A stretch of DNA of 64,000 bases from Sphaerosporella brunnea (Eukaryota > Ascomycota > Pezizomycetes > Pezizales > Pyronemataceae). The stretch is from positions 1-64,000 of the forward strand of contig VXIS01000160.1 in the NCBI GenBank assembly GCA_008704415.1. The letters run 5' to 3'. Positions 33,670 to 44,277 of the stretch are shown here, one piece after another. A program made the translations under genes and the position numbers. A model generated the notes under the pieces. It saw only the letters and a list, made by a program, of their open reading frames with translations, had not been told where the DNA came from and did no database searches. Each line of letters starts with the position of its first letter. The stretch's first letter is position 1.

Positions 33670-36600
33670 TCACCACAAATACTCGCCCTCAAACTCGCTC
33701 CACTCCCTTTCAACCCCGGGCGTGCCCACAACCGGCGGCTCAAGCACGACCTCGAGTCCGAGTCCCACGCTACCGCCTCTCTCCTCCCCCAACAAACAAA
33801 CACAGCCGCAACCTGTTGGACAGCCCATAACCTCGCTCTCCATCCACCAGCCTCTCCAGCACGTAGCATGCGCGACATGGCCACACCTGAGACAAGCGCC
33901 ATAAAGGCCCTTGACGATAACCTCACAAACGACACAATTCATGGTGACCTGTCGTCGTTTGCAAGCCTTGCATTCGCCCCTAGCACCAGATGTGACATCG
34001 AGTACACCGCCACACTTATTACAGAACCCGGCGATCTCTAGGCCACTGCCGCCTTTGCGTTGTTGTACTACTGGGAGAAGGATAGGGCTCGCTGGGTGCT
34101 CTGGATCTGCCGCCGAGAATTTCAGGATTTCCAAACGCTCGATGGGACGCTCCCAGGCGTAGAGGAGGTCGGCGTAGGCTTCTCTATAGGCGCGATAGAA
34201 GGAGCGGCGCTTGGGAGAGAGTAATGGTTGGTCCTCTGACAGAGCGCCGCCATACATCTGGATGCCTATAGGGTCCAGGGCGTCGTTGACGGTGCTTTCG
34301 GATGCGGTATCGGAGGCAGCTTTACTGCCCGAGCCGAAGGTGGTGATAGCTCCCCAGGTGACGGCCGAATTGATTTGGTTGAATACGCTCTCTGCTGGTG
34401 AAGGGCGGAGTTTACGAGATGGCGGAGACGATGGTGGTCGCCGGCGGAACATGTGGTGCTGTTCTGGGCTGGCTGAGACAGACATTGGGAGGATGTTGGG
34501 AGCCCATTCGTCTGGGCCAAAGCGGAGGGCTGATGTGGGAGGTGTTGTGCCTGTGCTGTAGGGCATTACCGGGTCGCTGCCGAAATGAGTTATTGTCCCT
34601 CCCCCTCCTCCTCCGCCACCGAGGGAGGAGCTGTAGGATCCCACGGCGGTGATCGGGGTCATGGAGGCCATATGGCGGTTTGGCGAGAGTGAGTAGTTCG
34701 ATTGTTGTGATTGGAGAAGTAATTCGAGAGGGGAGAAGTAGTCCCGCGTACTGGACTTGGTGCTACTGGGACCTGGGATGTTGATGCCGTTTGAGACGTC
34801 AAGTTTTCCACCGCCTCCACCTGGACGGTCATCGCTTTCGCTGAGAACACAGGAAAGCATAGCCAGCATTTGTATGTCCGCTTGCTTTTCGAAATATTCG
34901 AAGAGCTGTTCGGTGAGAAGAGCGCCCATGGGGTGTGAACCCCACTTCATCCGCCCCCAAAACTCAGCATCTGAGAGTCTCATAAGATCTTCCTCATCGT
35001 CGAATTCCATGCCTAATCCGCTGTCCCGCCGACCGGTTTCTAGACTTGCACGGCGAGCCATAACCATGATCGTATCACTGCCCCAGTCACTGAGGCGGCC
35101 CTTGACGCTGCTGACGACCTCGAGAGGAATGTCATCGCAGAGCATCATCTCCAGTAGTCGCCAGACATCTGCTAGATCCCGTTGGCCGTAACGCTCGGCA
35201 ACTGCTGCATTGTGGCGGCACACGTCCGCGCCTTCGCCGATGCGGTACTCTAAGGCGAGTTCCTTCTTTGCCGGCAGGAGGTGCGAAAAGTCATGAAGGG
35301 AAACAATACTCCTTTTCTTTGGAGTGACAGTAGTGGCGGTCCTCATTCCGGTGCCGGTACTGCGTTGCGTACTCCGGTCTGTACTGTGTCCTCGTCGTAG
35401 CCCTCGCGTGATTGAGGAGTTGCCTTGTAATCTCCACCCGAAACTAGATCTCAACTGGGCAGCATGATGTAAGTCTGTATCGCCATCACTAGTGTCGTCA
35501 CTGCTGTATGAAGAGCTGCCCGAGTCGCGTTCATCGGAATAATCCGCATTCACTTTCGCCGGAGGGTTGATCATGAGCCTTCCAAATCCTTCCCACACCC
35601 TTCCGCCACCAGGAATCCTCATGCTCCTCTCCCCTTCTCGTGCAGCCAGAGTAGAGAGAAGACTCTTCCCGAACCTTTCTTCCTTAGGCGGGAAGAAGCA
35701 GACCAGTCGGCCATCCGGAGCCCATACAGCACAGCAAGCTTTTGGAAGTGGGACCGAAGCTTGCTTTGTGCTATGGAGCAGGCTGTTGAGGCCTTCTTCT
35801 TCGTCGGCGAGGCCATTGGTATTGACAATTTCCTCGTCGTCCGAAGAAGATTCCTGTTCGTTTTCGGAATCCCCGAATGCAACGTCTTCTGGGCGTTCGC
35901 CAAGTAGATGGCGGAGACAGGCCTCAAGGCACACACGCCCTCTATTTACACGTGCAGTGGCGATGCGGCGGAGTTGGTGGTCGATCATGCCGATGTTTTC
36001 GTCAGAGATGTTATTAGTTCTCTCGACCTTGAATTCAGGTAGGCTGTGACCATCCGTGGGGTAATCCGGAGGAAATGAGATGTCGACTCTAACAAAGATC
36101 CGCTTTCCCTCCGCCCCCCAAGGACCAGTGAGGGAGACTGTGCAAGTCCTTGCCGCAATGTTGACCTTTTCAAAGTTGAGATTTCGAAATTTAGAGCCTA
36201 CGTTCGAGACTTCGTCTCCTAAATTGTCTGGTGCATCCCAACTCATGCCCCCAAAGTCGCCGCGAGCACTGGAACGGCTCGCTTCCATACCGCCATCTTC
36301 ACCGGCTTTTCGGGAGATCTTAACTCCTCGCATCCATGTTATGGGGTTGATTTCGATCGATCTCCGCCGGCCAACACGCATAAACCCGCCTTCTCGAGCA
36401 CCTGTCAAAGCTCTCTCAAAGCGGCGGTCGTCGTCCTGTCTTACGTTTCCGTTCTGCTGGCCAATTCCATGGGAGAGAGAACTTTTCTGCCCCACGAATA
36501 GCCCATCCTTCCTGATCCTCGCCCCGTCTGTAGTCAACGTCAGCTTCGGTGGCGGTTGCTTCAACGCTTCCTTCTTCTCCTTGTTCTCGAGGTATTCCTT

Positions 36601-37752
36601 AACCACCTCCGTCTCGTTCCGAAAGGTCATATATTTGGCGCCCTTTCTGGTAACTCGGAACCGCATCTTTTTGCTGGGGTCGTGGCCGATCTTGGTCATA
36701 ATCTCTGGACTGACGTCCCAGAGCCGGATATCTTTGTCAAGACCCCAAGTGACGAGCTGGAACTCGCGGTCGTCGCCATTATCATCCCGTTCTCCACCTC
36801 GCCAACGCCAAACGAATTCTTTAACAGTGTCAGTGTGGCCCTCGAATTTAGCAACCGGCTCTGGGTTCTGACTCGGCGACAAACGGTCCCAGAGGTAGAG
36901 GGAGTTGTCGCCTCGTTGCGGCATCGCCAAGAGACCCCAGCCAAAAGGTGTATGCCGTGCTCTCCAGACCGGAAACGGAGCGTGGATTATCCGTTCGGGG
37001 GTATCGTTCGGTGCGTACTCATAATCCCAGAACCTCACGCTCTTGTCCAAAGCGCAGGTCACGATACCTGTAGGTCTGGTCCTATTCCAATCCAAGCCAT
37101 AGATCTTAGTTGAGTGGGCGTTGATCGTGCGAACAGCCTTTGCGCCCTTCCGGGTATCCCATATGTACAGATATCGATCATGAGCGCTAGCAAGAATATT
37201 TGGGTTCTGCCTGTTGTATTTGACCTGCGTAGCTCCGGCTCGCCAATCGCAGAAACTCATGGCTGGCCGCCGGGGGACACGAAGGTCCCAGCAATGAACG
37301 AACGAGTCCACGGAACATGTCGCCAAGATGTTCGGCTCGTGTGCCGAGAAGTTGATGTCGGTGATAGCTCTGGTATGGCCGGCAAGAACATGCTCGATAG
37401 CTTTATGCGACGGCATGGCCAGGTTCCAGACGATGGCCTTGTGGTTGTTGGTCGACACGACCCAGTGCGAATGCGAAGCATGCGGAGACCATTGAACATC
37501 CGCAACCGACCACGCCGTGAGATGCTGCAAAAATCTAGGCGGATCGTATGGGTTGTCCAGGTCGATGATGTGCAAGCCTTGCTTGGAGGCCAACACAATG
37601 TCTCGACTCGAAGGGGAGATGGACATTGCACCAACGGGTGCGTCGACTTTGATTGACATGTCCAGCTTGAAGGTGGGCGACTCGAACGGAGAGGATATGT
37701 TGCCGCCGCTGCCTCCTCCGGCCTTCGAGGGCGATGCTCGAGGAGAGGTCAT
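33670..37752 (-). CDS. mtc5: SEA/GATOR complex subunit Mtc5/Sea3 (WDR59 homologue)
   Basis: Single exon, 1360 aa from the ATG at 37752. An N-terminal WD40 propeller (about residues 30-370) includes ILATCSVDSFVHCWDLR and LDKSVRFWDYE. An RWD domain follows (about 515-625, with PPDYPTDG). After a long low-complexity linker comes a C-terminal RING/zinc-binding region (CNKCGG ... CKACKRR ... CVVCEV ... CLRCGH). This order is diagnostic of WDR59/Mtc5, a subunit of the GATOR2-like arm of the SEA complex that regulates TORC1 amino-acid signalling at the vacuole. A nonstandard GTG 21 codons upstream extends the frame but ATG 37752 is preferred. Length exceeds the yeast protein because of Ser/Gly-rich linkers. 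Confidence 0.93.
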   Translation of the reverse strand: MTSPRASPSKAGGGSGGNISSPFESPTFKLDMSIKVDAPVGAMSISPSSRDIVLASKQGLHIIDLDNPYDPPRFLQHLTAWSVADVQWSPHASHSHWVVSTNNHKAIVWNLAMPSHKAIEHVLAGHTRAITDINFSAHEPNILATCSVDSFVHCWDLRVPRRPAMSFCDWRAGATQVKYNRQNPNILASAHDRYLYIWDTRKGAKAVRTINAHSTKIYGLDWNRTRPTGIVTCALDKSVRFWDYEYAPNDTPERIIHAPFPVWRARHTPFGWGLLAMPQRGDNSLYLWDRLSPSQNPEPVAKFEGHTDTVKEFVWRWRGGERDDNGDDREFQLVTWGLDKDIRLWDVSPEIMTKIGHDPSKKMRFRVTRKGAKYMTFRNETEVVKEYLENKEKKEALKQPPPKLTLTTDGARIRKDGLFVGQKSSLSHGIGQQNGNVRQDDDRRFERALTGAREGGFMRVGRRRSIEINPITWMRGVKISRKAGEDGGMEASRSSARGDFGGMSWDAPDNLGDEVSNVGSKFRNLNFEKVNIAARTCTVSLTGPWGAEGKRIFVRVDISFPPDYPTDGHSLPEFKVERTNNISDENIGMIDHQLRRIATARVNRGRVCLEACLRHLLGERPEDVAFGDSENEQESSSDDEEIVNTNGLADEEEGLNSLLHSTKQASVPLPKACCAVWAPDGRLVCFFPPKEERFGKSLLSTLAAREGERSMRIPGGGRVWEGFGRLMINPPAKVNADYSDERDSGSSSYSSDDTSDGDTDLHHAAQLRSSFGWRLQGNSSITRGLRRGHSTDRSTQRSTGTGMRTATTVTPKKRSIVSLHDFSHLLPAKKELALEYRIGEGADVCRHNAAVAERYGQRDLADVWRLLEMMLCDDIPLEVVSSVKGRLSDWGSDTIMVMARRASLETGRRDSGLGMEFDDEEDLMRLSDAEFWGRMKWGSHPMGALLTEQLFEYFEKQADIQMLAMLSCVLSESDDRPGGGGGKLDVSNGINIPGPSSTKSSTRDYFSPLELLLQSQQSNYSLSPNRHMASMTPITAVGSYSSSLGGGGGGGGTITHFGSDPVMPYSTGTTPPTSALRFGPDEWAPNILPMSVSASPEQHHMFRRRPPSSPPSRKLRPSPAESVFNQINSAVTWGAITTFGSGSKAASDTASESTVNDALDPIGIQMYGGALSEDQPLLSPKRRSFYRAYREAYADLLYAWERPIERLEILKFSAADPEHPASPILLPVVQQRKGGSGLEIAGFCNKCGGVLDVTSGARGECKACKRRQVTMNCVVCEVIVKGLYGACLRCGHVAHATCWRGWWMESEVMGCPTGCGCVCLLGEERGGSVGLGLEVVLEPPVVGTPGVEREWSEFEGEYLW

Positions 37753-39031
37753 AATGGCGGGTGGGCGCCGACGAATGTGCGCAGCTGCTACGGGGATCGA
37801 GAAGCGGATCAGCACGCACTCGCAGCACGCAATGACGACCCTTCAGGGTGTGCAGTCGCACCCGACGCAACCTATCTACACAACATACCTCTATCTACTC
37901 GTTGCCGGCGATTCTTCCCCAAGGGACTCCTGCGTGCGGCGCGGCGGGATTTTTTTTTTGGGTGGGGGTGGGGGGGGAGGTCACAAATCAAATACGGCGC
38001 AGAGAGGCAAGGGCAATATGCGTCGGGCAGAAAATAGAGTTGCGGAAGGGGTACGTAACGGCGGGATTTCCGTTTCGACTGGCGGTGGAGGATTATTCTT
38101 TTTCGTTTTCTTTTTTTCGGATGGTGATGATCTTCCTTTCTGCGTGTTTCGTTTTTGGGTTATTCTGTTTCTGCGCTACCTGCGCTACAGTAGCCAGCCT
38201 AATCAATCTCACGAGATGGCCAGCTTCTCACCCCCTTTGCCTTCGGCGTGCAGGCTGCTCGACAACTGCAGGATCCTGCGCGCTGTGAACGCGCTCCCCC
38301 TCCGCGTCGACTCGGGCTCGCAGGTGGCGGCGTGGTGCGCGGACGGAGAGTGGGGATCGAAGCAGACCATTCCACGCGGGCGAGGGTGCTGCTGGATCGG
38401 ACTCGCGCTCCAGCAGGGACGCGAGGGAGGAGGGAGTGGGATTGTTGCGTTTGCTGTTTGGCGTGGGCGACGACCAGTAGGGAGCGCCAGTAGGGAGCGA
38501 TGGAAGCGGTGTGGCTGTGGGCGGACAGGATATCTGGCGGATTGATTTATGAGATCACCGGGAACGATCGACGAGACCGTTGCGAACCGTGACTAAAGTC
38601 CGGGGGTGGCTGGTGGGTTGCGGCGCTTTTGTGGCTGTGTCGGTGATGTAAGCAAGCCGGTGGCTGCCGGCTCGGGATCTGGCGCAGTGCCAGCAGCGAC
38701 AGTCGGCCCGACTCCGAATGCTCGAACAGAAGGGAAAAGAATTGCAGTGTCGACTGGACCCGTGCATCCACCCCCCCCCCAAGGAAGAAACTCGTTCCGC
38801 AGAAAATCAAAAAGCTGCCACTCCTTCCCAACTGTGCTCACTGCTCACTGACCCCACACAAAGGGTTGTCTGCCCTTCCTATCTTTCGTTACCAATCACC
38901 AAGCCCCACCCTCCCCCATCAACCTTATCTTGCTACTTTCACATCGTTCCGCCTCGCAACTAACCAACTCGCGCTCCACGCGTCGAATCCCCTCTTCATC
39001 CCCATTCACACCCCAAACAGATTCGCACACG
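37753..39031. promoter_or_regulatory. Divergent promoter region between mtc5 and ubc13
   Basis: 1.28 kb between divergent start codons. It contains G-runs near 37952-37979 and T-rich tracts, and ends in a CAC/CCA-rich leader before the ubc13 ATG. No supported gene, although GC-rich open frames overlap on both strands. Confidence 0.45.
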
Positions 39032-39656
39032 ATGGCGTCCGGTTTGCCGAAGAGGATCATCAAAGAGACCGAGCGTCTCGTCGCTGAGCCGTAAGTTCAT
39101 CTCAAACTCGGAACCCCGCATGCACAAAGAAGCACCTAACGAACGGGATGCAGAGTCCCCGGAATTCACGCGGTCCCCCACGAGGACAACCTCCGCTACT
39201 TCGATGTGTCTGTATGTCTTTTGTCCCCCACTCCACCGCTCTCTTATTCCTCTAACGTAAACAGATTCATGGACCTGCGCAGTCCCCCTACGAGGGAGGA
39301 ATCTTCCGACTGGAGCTCTTCCTTCCGGAGGACTACCCGATGACGCCTCCAAAGATCCGATTCCTTACCAAGATCTACCACCCGAACATCGATCGCCTCG
39401 GCCGCATCTGTTTGGACGTTCTCAAGGGCAACTGGAGTCCCGCGCTGCAGATCCGCACCATCTTGCTGAGTATCCAGGCTCTTCTGGGAGCTCCCAACCC
39501 GGATGATCCCCTCGCGAACGATGTGGCGCAGAGGTGGAAGGAGGACGAGAAGGCAGCTATCGCTACTGGTGAGGAGTTCTTTGTTCCGAAGATGAGATGA
39601 AAAGCTGACTCGGTGTCTTAGCCAGAGAATGGACGCGTACTCACGCGATGACGTAA
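39032..39656 (+). CDS. ubc13: Ubiquitin-conjugating enzyme E2 Ubc13 (UBE2N)
   Basis: Four exons: 39032-39090, 39154-39211, 39265-39568, 39622-39656; 151 aa, the usual length. Ubc13 with Mms2/Uev1 builds Lys63-linked ubiquitin chains in error-free DNA damage tolerance and signalling. The single UBC domain shows the HPN motif (IYHPNID) and the catalytic cysteine in [16 protein letters not shown] at about residue 87, followed by [14 protein letters not shown]. The last intron (53 nt) is needed to obtain the normal C-terminus [10 protein letters not shown]; reading through it gives [10 protein letters not shown] and an early stop. Intron positions, including the first after LVAEP, are consistent with a spliced fungal gene. 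Divergent from mtc5; the LINE insertion begins about 550 bp downstream. Confidence 0.97.
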
Positions 39657-41151
39657 AGGGCTGTGTCCTCGTCGTCAAAAAAGCCTGTGCGAAGCAATAC
39701 CATCATCGTCGTCTTTGGAGCTACTTGAGCGGGAAAATCGGGTTCTGTGTTTCATCTCTTTTTTTCTCTTTTACGGCGATTTCGGGCAGGTGGTTTGCTT
39801 GTGCCATAGGCTAGATCTTAGCTGAATGGGATGGGAGCTTGAATGATTGTTAAAGTGATCTCGGTGGGCTGGTCTTCCCTGCAAGTCGCTAACGACACAT
39901 AAGCACCTCGGTTGTAAGCGAGAGCTATCGAGTGATATGCGGTGACCTGTCGTCACTTTCCCACGTCCGTTCGAGGAGGCATGTATTTGAGGAGATGTAA
40001 GCAGCTCGCCTTCTATTTCTGTGACTATAGCGGTTTCTCCTGCGAGCTGAAGGGGTTGCGGTTTTTTGCTTATGGCCGGGTAGCAGATCTTTCAAAACCC
40101 CTGGTCACGCTTCCGTGAAAAGGGACGGAAAGATAAAGTACGATGCTTGCTTGACATAATCGATTTGACGCTATCCCGCACTGCTAACAGCAAAGCACTT
40201 TGCCCTCGGCAACGAACTTGCCGATCGCCGGGCGAAGGAAGCCACCGGAGGCCGCGGTAACAATGGAACCTTAACCCGGGAGACCTCGCTCACGCACATC
40301 GCCAGGAAAACCACCCAAGCCAGACAGCAAAACCGTGTCGGCTGGCTCAAGAAACACTGTGCCGACAAAAAATACTACAAAGCGCACCGGCTCGATCCCA
40401 CAACAGCAAAGGCGCGCAAGACCCTCGCCTCTCGTTTCCATCATCTCAAGCTCAACAAGGCACCAACGGCGCCTTACCTGATGTGGACAAACAGGATAGA
40501 CGACGACAAATGCTGGTTCTGCAAGAAAGGCCCAGTGCAAACCAGGGAACACCTGTTTAAGATGGCATCAAGAGCAGTCAGTTTTATGGAAGACCGTCGG
40601 GGTGGCCACCGAAAGGAATGGCAAGAGAAGGTCTCTACCCCCATCAAGGTCCTGTTAGCAGACGATCGTTGTACCGTGCTTGATTTCCTAGAGCGCACGA
40701 ACGTTGGGTCTTGGCCTACAAAAGCTTCTCTTACTCCTTCTCAGGCACGCCCGTCTGTAGGTCCATGGGACCTAACCTATGTCATGGCCGCTTTCGGCCG
40801 AATACAGGATTAAAACAAAAAAAGCAAAGCACTTTGCAATCATGTTGCTATCCTGCGAGACAAGATCGCACATCGGTTTCGCCCAACTGGTAGAAATAAC
40901 GATTTTTCGTTCGTCTTGAATTACGCGAAAAGAGTGATACCAGAGTATGAGCGAGTGCTTAGCGATGAATGTGTGCCAAGACGCCAAGGCCACACTGATT
41001 TGCCCTGCTGTGACTTCGCTTTTCGCGTCGCACACACGAACCCTCTGAGCCCAGCGTCACCAGCCTAACGCCCCACGACAAACGAACCAACAAATTCCCG
41101 ACCGACGACCGACCCGACGCCCTCCGACAGATTAACGACTAACCAGCAACA
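39657..41151. other. Spacer carrying the LINE insertion; eL24 promoter at its right end
   Basis: Apart from the LINE fragment (40204-40822) and its target-site duplications I see no gene. 40838-41151 is the presumed eL24 promoter and leader. Confidence 0.6.
40204..40822 (+). mobile_element. 5'-truncated LINE (non-LTR) retrotransposon with target-site duplication
   Basis: The insert begins inside an RNase H domain (GNELADRRAKEATG, the last conserved block of LINE RNase H). It continues without interruption through a CCHC-type zinc knuckle (CWFCKKGPVQTREHLF) to a stop at 40811-40813, and ends in an A-rich tail. The 15 bp AGCAAAGCACTTTGC are present on both sides (40189-40203 and 40823-40837), the hallmark of target-primed reverse transcription. 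Frame and duplication are intact, so the insertion is young. The sense strand runs toward eL24. Confidence 0.93.
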
Positions 41152-42049
41152 ATGAAGGTACGTCCATTTTTGCGGGGAAATACTGCACCCACGAAGTCGA
41201 CGGATCCGCTACAAACGAGGCTTCCGGGAGCTGTGTCTGAACGAGCGAGGGAAGAGCTAGGAATGGCGATCTTGGGGAACTACGGAGGGTTTGGGTTCTG
41301 GCAGGTGGAGGAAGGGAGGGGATTCGTTCAGATCGTTCAGATACAGCTCATGCAGGAAGAGCGAGATCCGGCGACTGCGTTTTGGGCTTCTGGAGAACAT
41401 GAAGCTGACAAATTGCGTTTACAGGTGGAGCAAGATTCCTTTTCCGGTATGCTACCACGATCCCGCGATATCCCAACCGTCGGCTCCGTTCTACTGCACT
41501 GCGCTGCGCACCGAGATGATCTGACGAAATGCGGTGCTATATAGGTCGCAAGATCTACCCCTCCAAGGGAAAGGTCTTTGTCCGCAGTGACTCCAAGGTC
41601 TTCCGTTTCTTCAGCGGAAAGTCCGAGTCCCTCTTCCTCCAGCGCAAGAACCCCCGTCGGATCGCCTGGACCGTTCTCTACCGTCGCCAGCACAAGAAGG
41701 GTGTCTCCGAGGCACGTTTTCCCGATACTACTGTGTATTACGTCACCCGCTGACCTCCAAGTAGGAAGTCCACAAGAAGCGCACTCGCCGCACCGTGAAG
41801 GCTCAGCGTGCCATCGTCGGTCTTTCCCTCGACGTCATCAAGGAGAAGCGTTCGCTCCGTCCCGAGGCCCGCCAGGCTGCGCGCTCCGCGGCCATCAAGG
41901 AGGCTAAGGAGAAGAAGGCTGCTGCTGAGAGCAAGAAAAAGGCCGAGAAGGCCAAGAGCGCTGCGGGTGCCGCCCGTGGCCAGGCCGTCAAGGTGTCGAA
42001 GCAGGGAGCTAAGGGAGCCGCAACCAAGGTCCAGGCCCGCTCGCGTTAA
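41152..42049 (+). CDS. rpl24: 60S ribosomal protein eL24
   Basis: Four exons: 41152-41157 (ATG AAG only), 41425-41446 (22 nt), 41545-41711, 41765-42049; 159 aa, the family length. The product is the large-subunit protein eL24, which bridges the subunits. The zinc-ribbon-derived N-terminal domain is recognisable (SFSGRKIYPSKGK, then RSDSKVFRF and RKNPRRIAWTVLYRR), although its cysteines are lost as in many eukaryotes. A basic Ala/Lys-rich helix forms the tail. A 267-nt first intron right after two codons is common in fungal ribosomal protein genes. The third intron must start with GC (GAG/GCACGT) and end TAG to give SEEVHKKRTRRTVKAQRA; no GT donor keeps this frame. Read-through yields SEARFPDTT and a stop. 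Confidence 0.95.
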
Positions 42050-42451
42050 ATCAAAACGGGGTCAATCTTGTTCTTGTCGTTTTTTCTTGCGCAATAAAAC
42101 AATAGGATTGGGTCTTTTTTTTCGCGATTACTGCTGGTGCTTGATTTGGGTGTAAAATCTGGGTGTTTTCTCTGTTCGTTTCAATGAAGTACGGCTGGCT
42201 GGTTTTCTTGCTCCTGGGGTCCGGATGGCTACAATAGTTGTCGTGAACTCTGATGTGATATGGAGAAAAGAATGGATCCCTACCATTTACATCTGCATCA
42301 AGCATGGTCCGGCATAAACCCCCTTCTTGGCAGCCGCTATCCAGTCCCTCTCAGCTCGTTCATAGCTCACCTCCTAACTACATAAGTACCTCTCTCCCTC
42401 ACAAAATCACCAATTCCCCTCCTCCCCACAGCAAACCAGCAAGCAAGCAAC

Positions 42452-43114
42452 ATGTCCCTCTTCCCCGCGTCCATAATCCCGGCGAGAATCCACGAGCTTC
42501 TCCCGGAAGGCTACACGCTCCGGCCGCTGCAGCGCACCGACTACTCGAACGGCTTCCTCGATGTGCTGCGGGTGCTCACGACTGTCGGCGACATTCCGCA
42601 GCAGGCGTGGGAGGAGCGCTACGACTACATGGCGCAGCGCAACGACGAGTATTTCGTGATTTGCGTGTGCGACGGTTACGGAAAAGTGGTGGGTGTTGGC
42701 ACGTTGGTTATTGAGCGGAAGTTGTAAGTCGTACCAACTTGCTGCGCCCCCCGGGGGGGGGGGGGCGGGAGCAGAGCCACGCTGACCGCGTGAATGAAAC
42801 AGCTTGAGGAATCTGGGCTCCGTGGGACATGTTGAGGATATTTCGGTTGCGAAGGAGCAGCAAGGGAAACGCCTGGGTTGGGTCATTATCCAGGCCTTGG
42901 ACGCGATTGCTGAGGCTCAGGGTTGCTATAAGGCTTTTTTGGATTGCTCGGAGGCGAATAGGGGGTTCTATGAGAAGTGTGGGTATTCGCTGGCTGGTGT
43001 GCAGATGGTGAGCCCCCCCCCCCCCACTCTTTCTGACGGAGTAGGGGGACTAATTGTGGACAGTCGCATTACTACAACGGTGAGAAGGCGAAGGATGCTC
43101 CCAAGTCTGCGTAA
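42452..43114 (+). CDS. gna1: Glucosamine-6-phosphate N-acetyltransferase
   Basis: Exons 42452-42723, 42803-43007, 43064-43114; 175 aa. A single GNAT domain. It acetylates glucosamine-6-phosphate with acetyl-CoA in the hexosamine pathway to UDP-GlcNAc, the precursor of chitin and protein glycans. Recognisable features are the N-terminal LRPLQRTDY and FLDVLRVLTTVGD, central GHVEDISV, the acetyl-CoA loop QQGKRLGWVII (about residues 105-116), and DCSEANRGFYEKCGY, the substrate-binding block at the dimer interface. Introns 1 and 2 are 79 and 56 nt; both contain long C or G runs. Convergent with ipi1, with 122 bp between the stops. Confidence 0.95.
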
Positions 43115-43236
43115 TGCGGGATACCACTTGATTGCTGCTGCTTTAGGATACCAATTGGTTGCAATAGAATTTAGAGTCCAATTGCTTGATGAAAAAACCC
43201 AAAACAAAACCAAACGCCAACTTTTCCATGGATTGT

Positions 43237-44277
43237 CTATTGCTCCTCCTTAGGCTTCAGTGCATCGTCAAGAACGACTGCTACCCGTCCTGCAAGCCTC
43301 CCCACTTCTCCGCCTTCTTTCATAACCCCCTCCAACCCCCTCCTCAGTCTTCCCACCACCTCCTTCCCAGCGCCGCAACACCATCTCGTCCTACCCTCCG
43401 CATCCTCCATTCCCCCCTCCTCTCCCTCCCCAAACAACCCCAGATATCTCCAACTCCCCACGCCTCCTCTCCTCAACAACATTTCTGCGCCCCAATGCAA
43501 CGCACCCAATCCCGCCATTCCCTCCTCCTTTCCCTCCACCTCCTCCCCAGGCATCCCAGCAACCAAAAACTCTTTCAACGCCCCCAAATGCCGTACCACC
43601 AGCTTTGCAGCCTTGGTCCCCCTCGGTCCCTCATCCGCAAACCCCAGCACCCCTGCCAATGCCTTCAGCCCCCGGCTCCACCCCCCGTGCGAAAGCACCT
43701 CCTCGGGCGCCACTTGCAGCGCCCACACCAGAAACTCTGTGCTGTCCCCGCGGATGTCCGGCTCGATGTGGCTCATTGCGCTCCAGATGTGCAGCAACAG
43801 TACGTGCATGTGGACCCGCACCTCGCGCGGCCGCAGAACTTTGAAGAGCCCTTGCAGCGCGAGGCGGACGTCGCTGTTGGGGTCTAGGATTAGAGGCGCG
43901 AGCTTGGGGATCAAGACGGCGGCGGGGATGTTGGAGCTGGGGTAGTGCGTGCTGAGGAAGAGGAGGGAGTCTTTGCGGGTTGAGGGGGAGTGGTGCGAGA
44001 GGAGTGAGAGGTGGTGTGTGAATTGCTTGGTTACTTCGTGCGTCGGTGCAATGGCCTGCGAGGCGAGGACGAGGGTTTTGGATTTGAAGGATGTGTTCGT
44101 GTGGTTCGCAGCTTTGGCAGGGGTCTTGCCGACTCGCAGTTTTTGTTTCTTGGTGGAAGGTCAGTTCGGGGTCTTCTTCGGCAGAGACGGGGGGCCGATA
44201 TAGATCGGGGGGTTGCTGGGCCGAGGTACCTTGAAGTCGGCGGCGCGCTTCTGCTTTTTCTTGTTCGAGGAAGTCAT
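43237..44277 (-). CDS. ipi1: Pre-rRNA processing protein Ipi1 (Rix1 complex)
   Basis: Exons 44277-44230 and 44148-43237; 319 aa. Ipi1 acts with Rix1 and Ipi3 in the nucleoplasm to process ITS2 and mature pre-60S particles. Exon 1 gives a lysine-rich start (MTSSNKKKQKRAADFK). After the 81-nt intron it continues KQKLRVGKTPAKAANHTNTSFKSKTL in short form, the conserved Ipi1/TEX10 N-terminus. An armadillo/HEAT-like helical region follows (LILDPNSDVRLALQGLFKVL, HIWSAMSHIEPDIRGDS in part). The rest is helical and Gly/Glu-rich. The frame is continuous through 44148-43237. It shares a 159-bp intergenic region with the divergent LC7 gene. Confidence 0.92.

Noticed and set aside
34757..36871. Long plus-strand frames (34757-35191, 35567-36049, 36080-36871)
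   Set aside because: All lie antisense to the intact mtc5 coding sequence.
37517..38545. 342-aa plus-strand open frame overlapping the start of mtc5
   Set aside because: Its first third is antisense to the conserved WD40 region of mtc5 and the rest is G-rich promoter; composition follows the other strand and no family features appear.
43186..43887. 233-aa plus-strand frame downstream of gna1
   Set aside because: Antisense shadow of ipi1; Pro/His/Ser-rich translation typical of a reversed coding strand.
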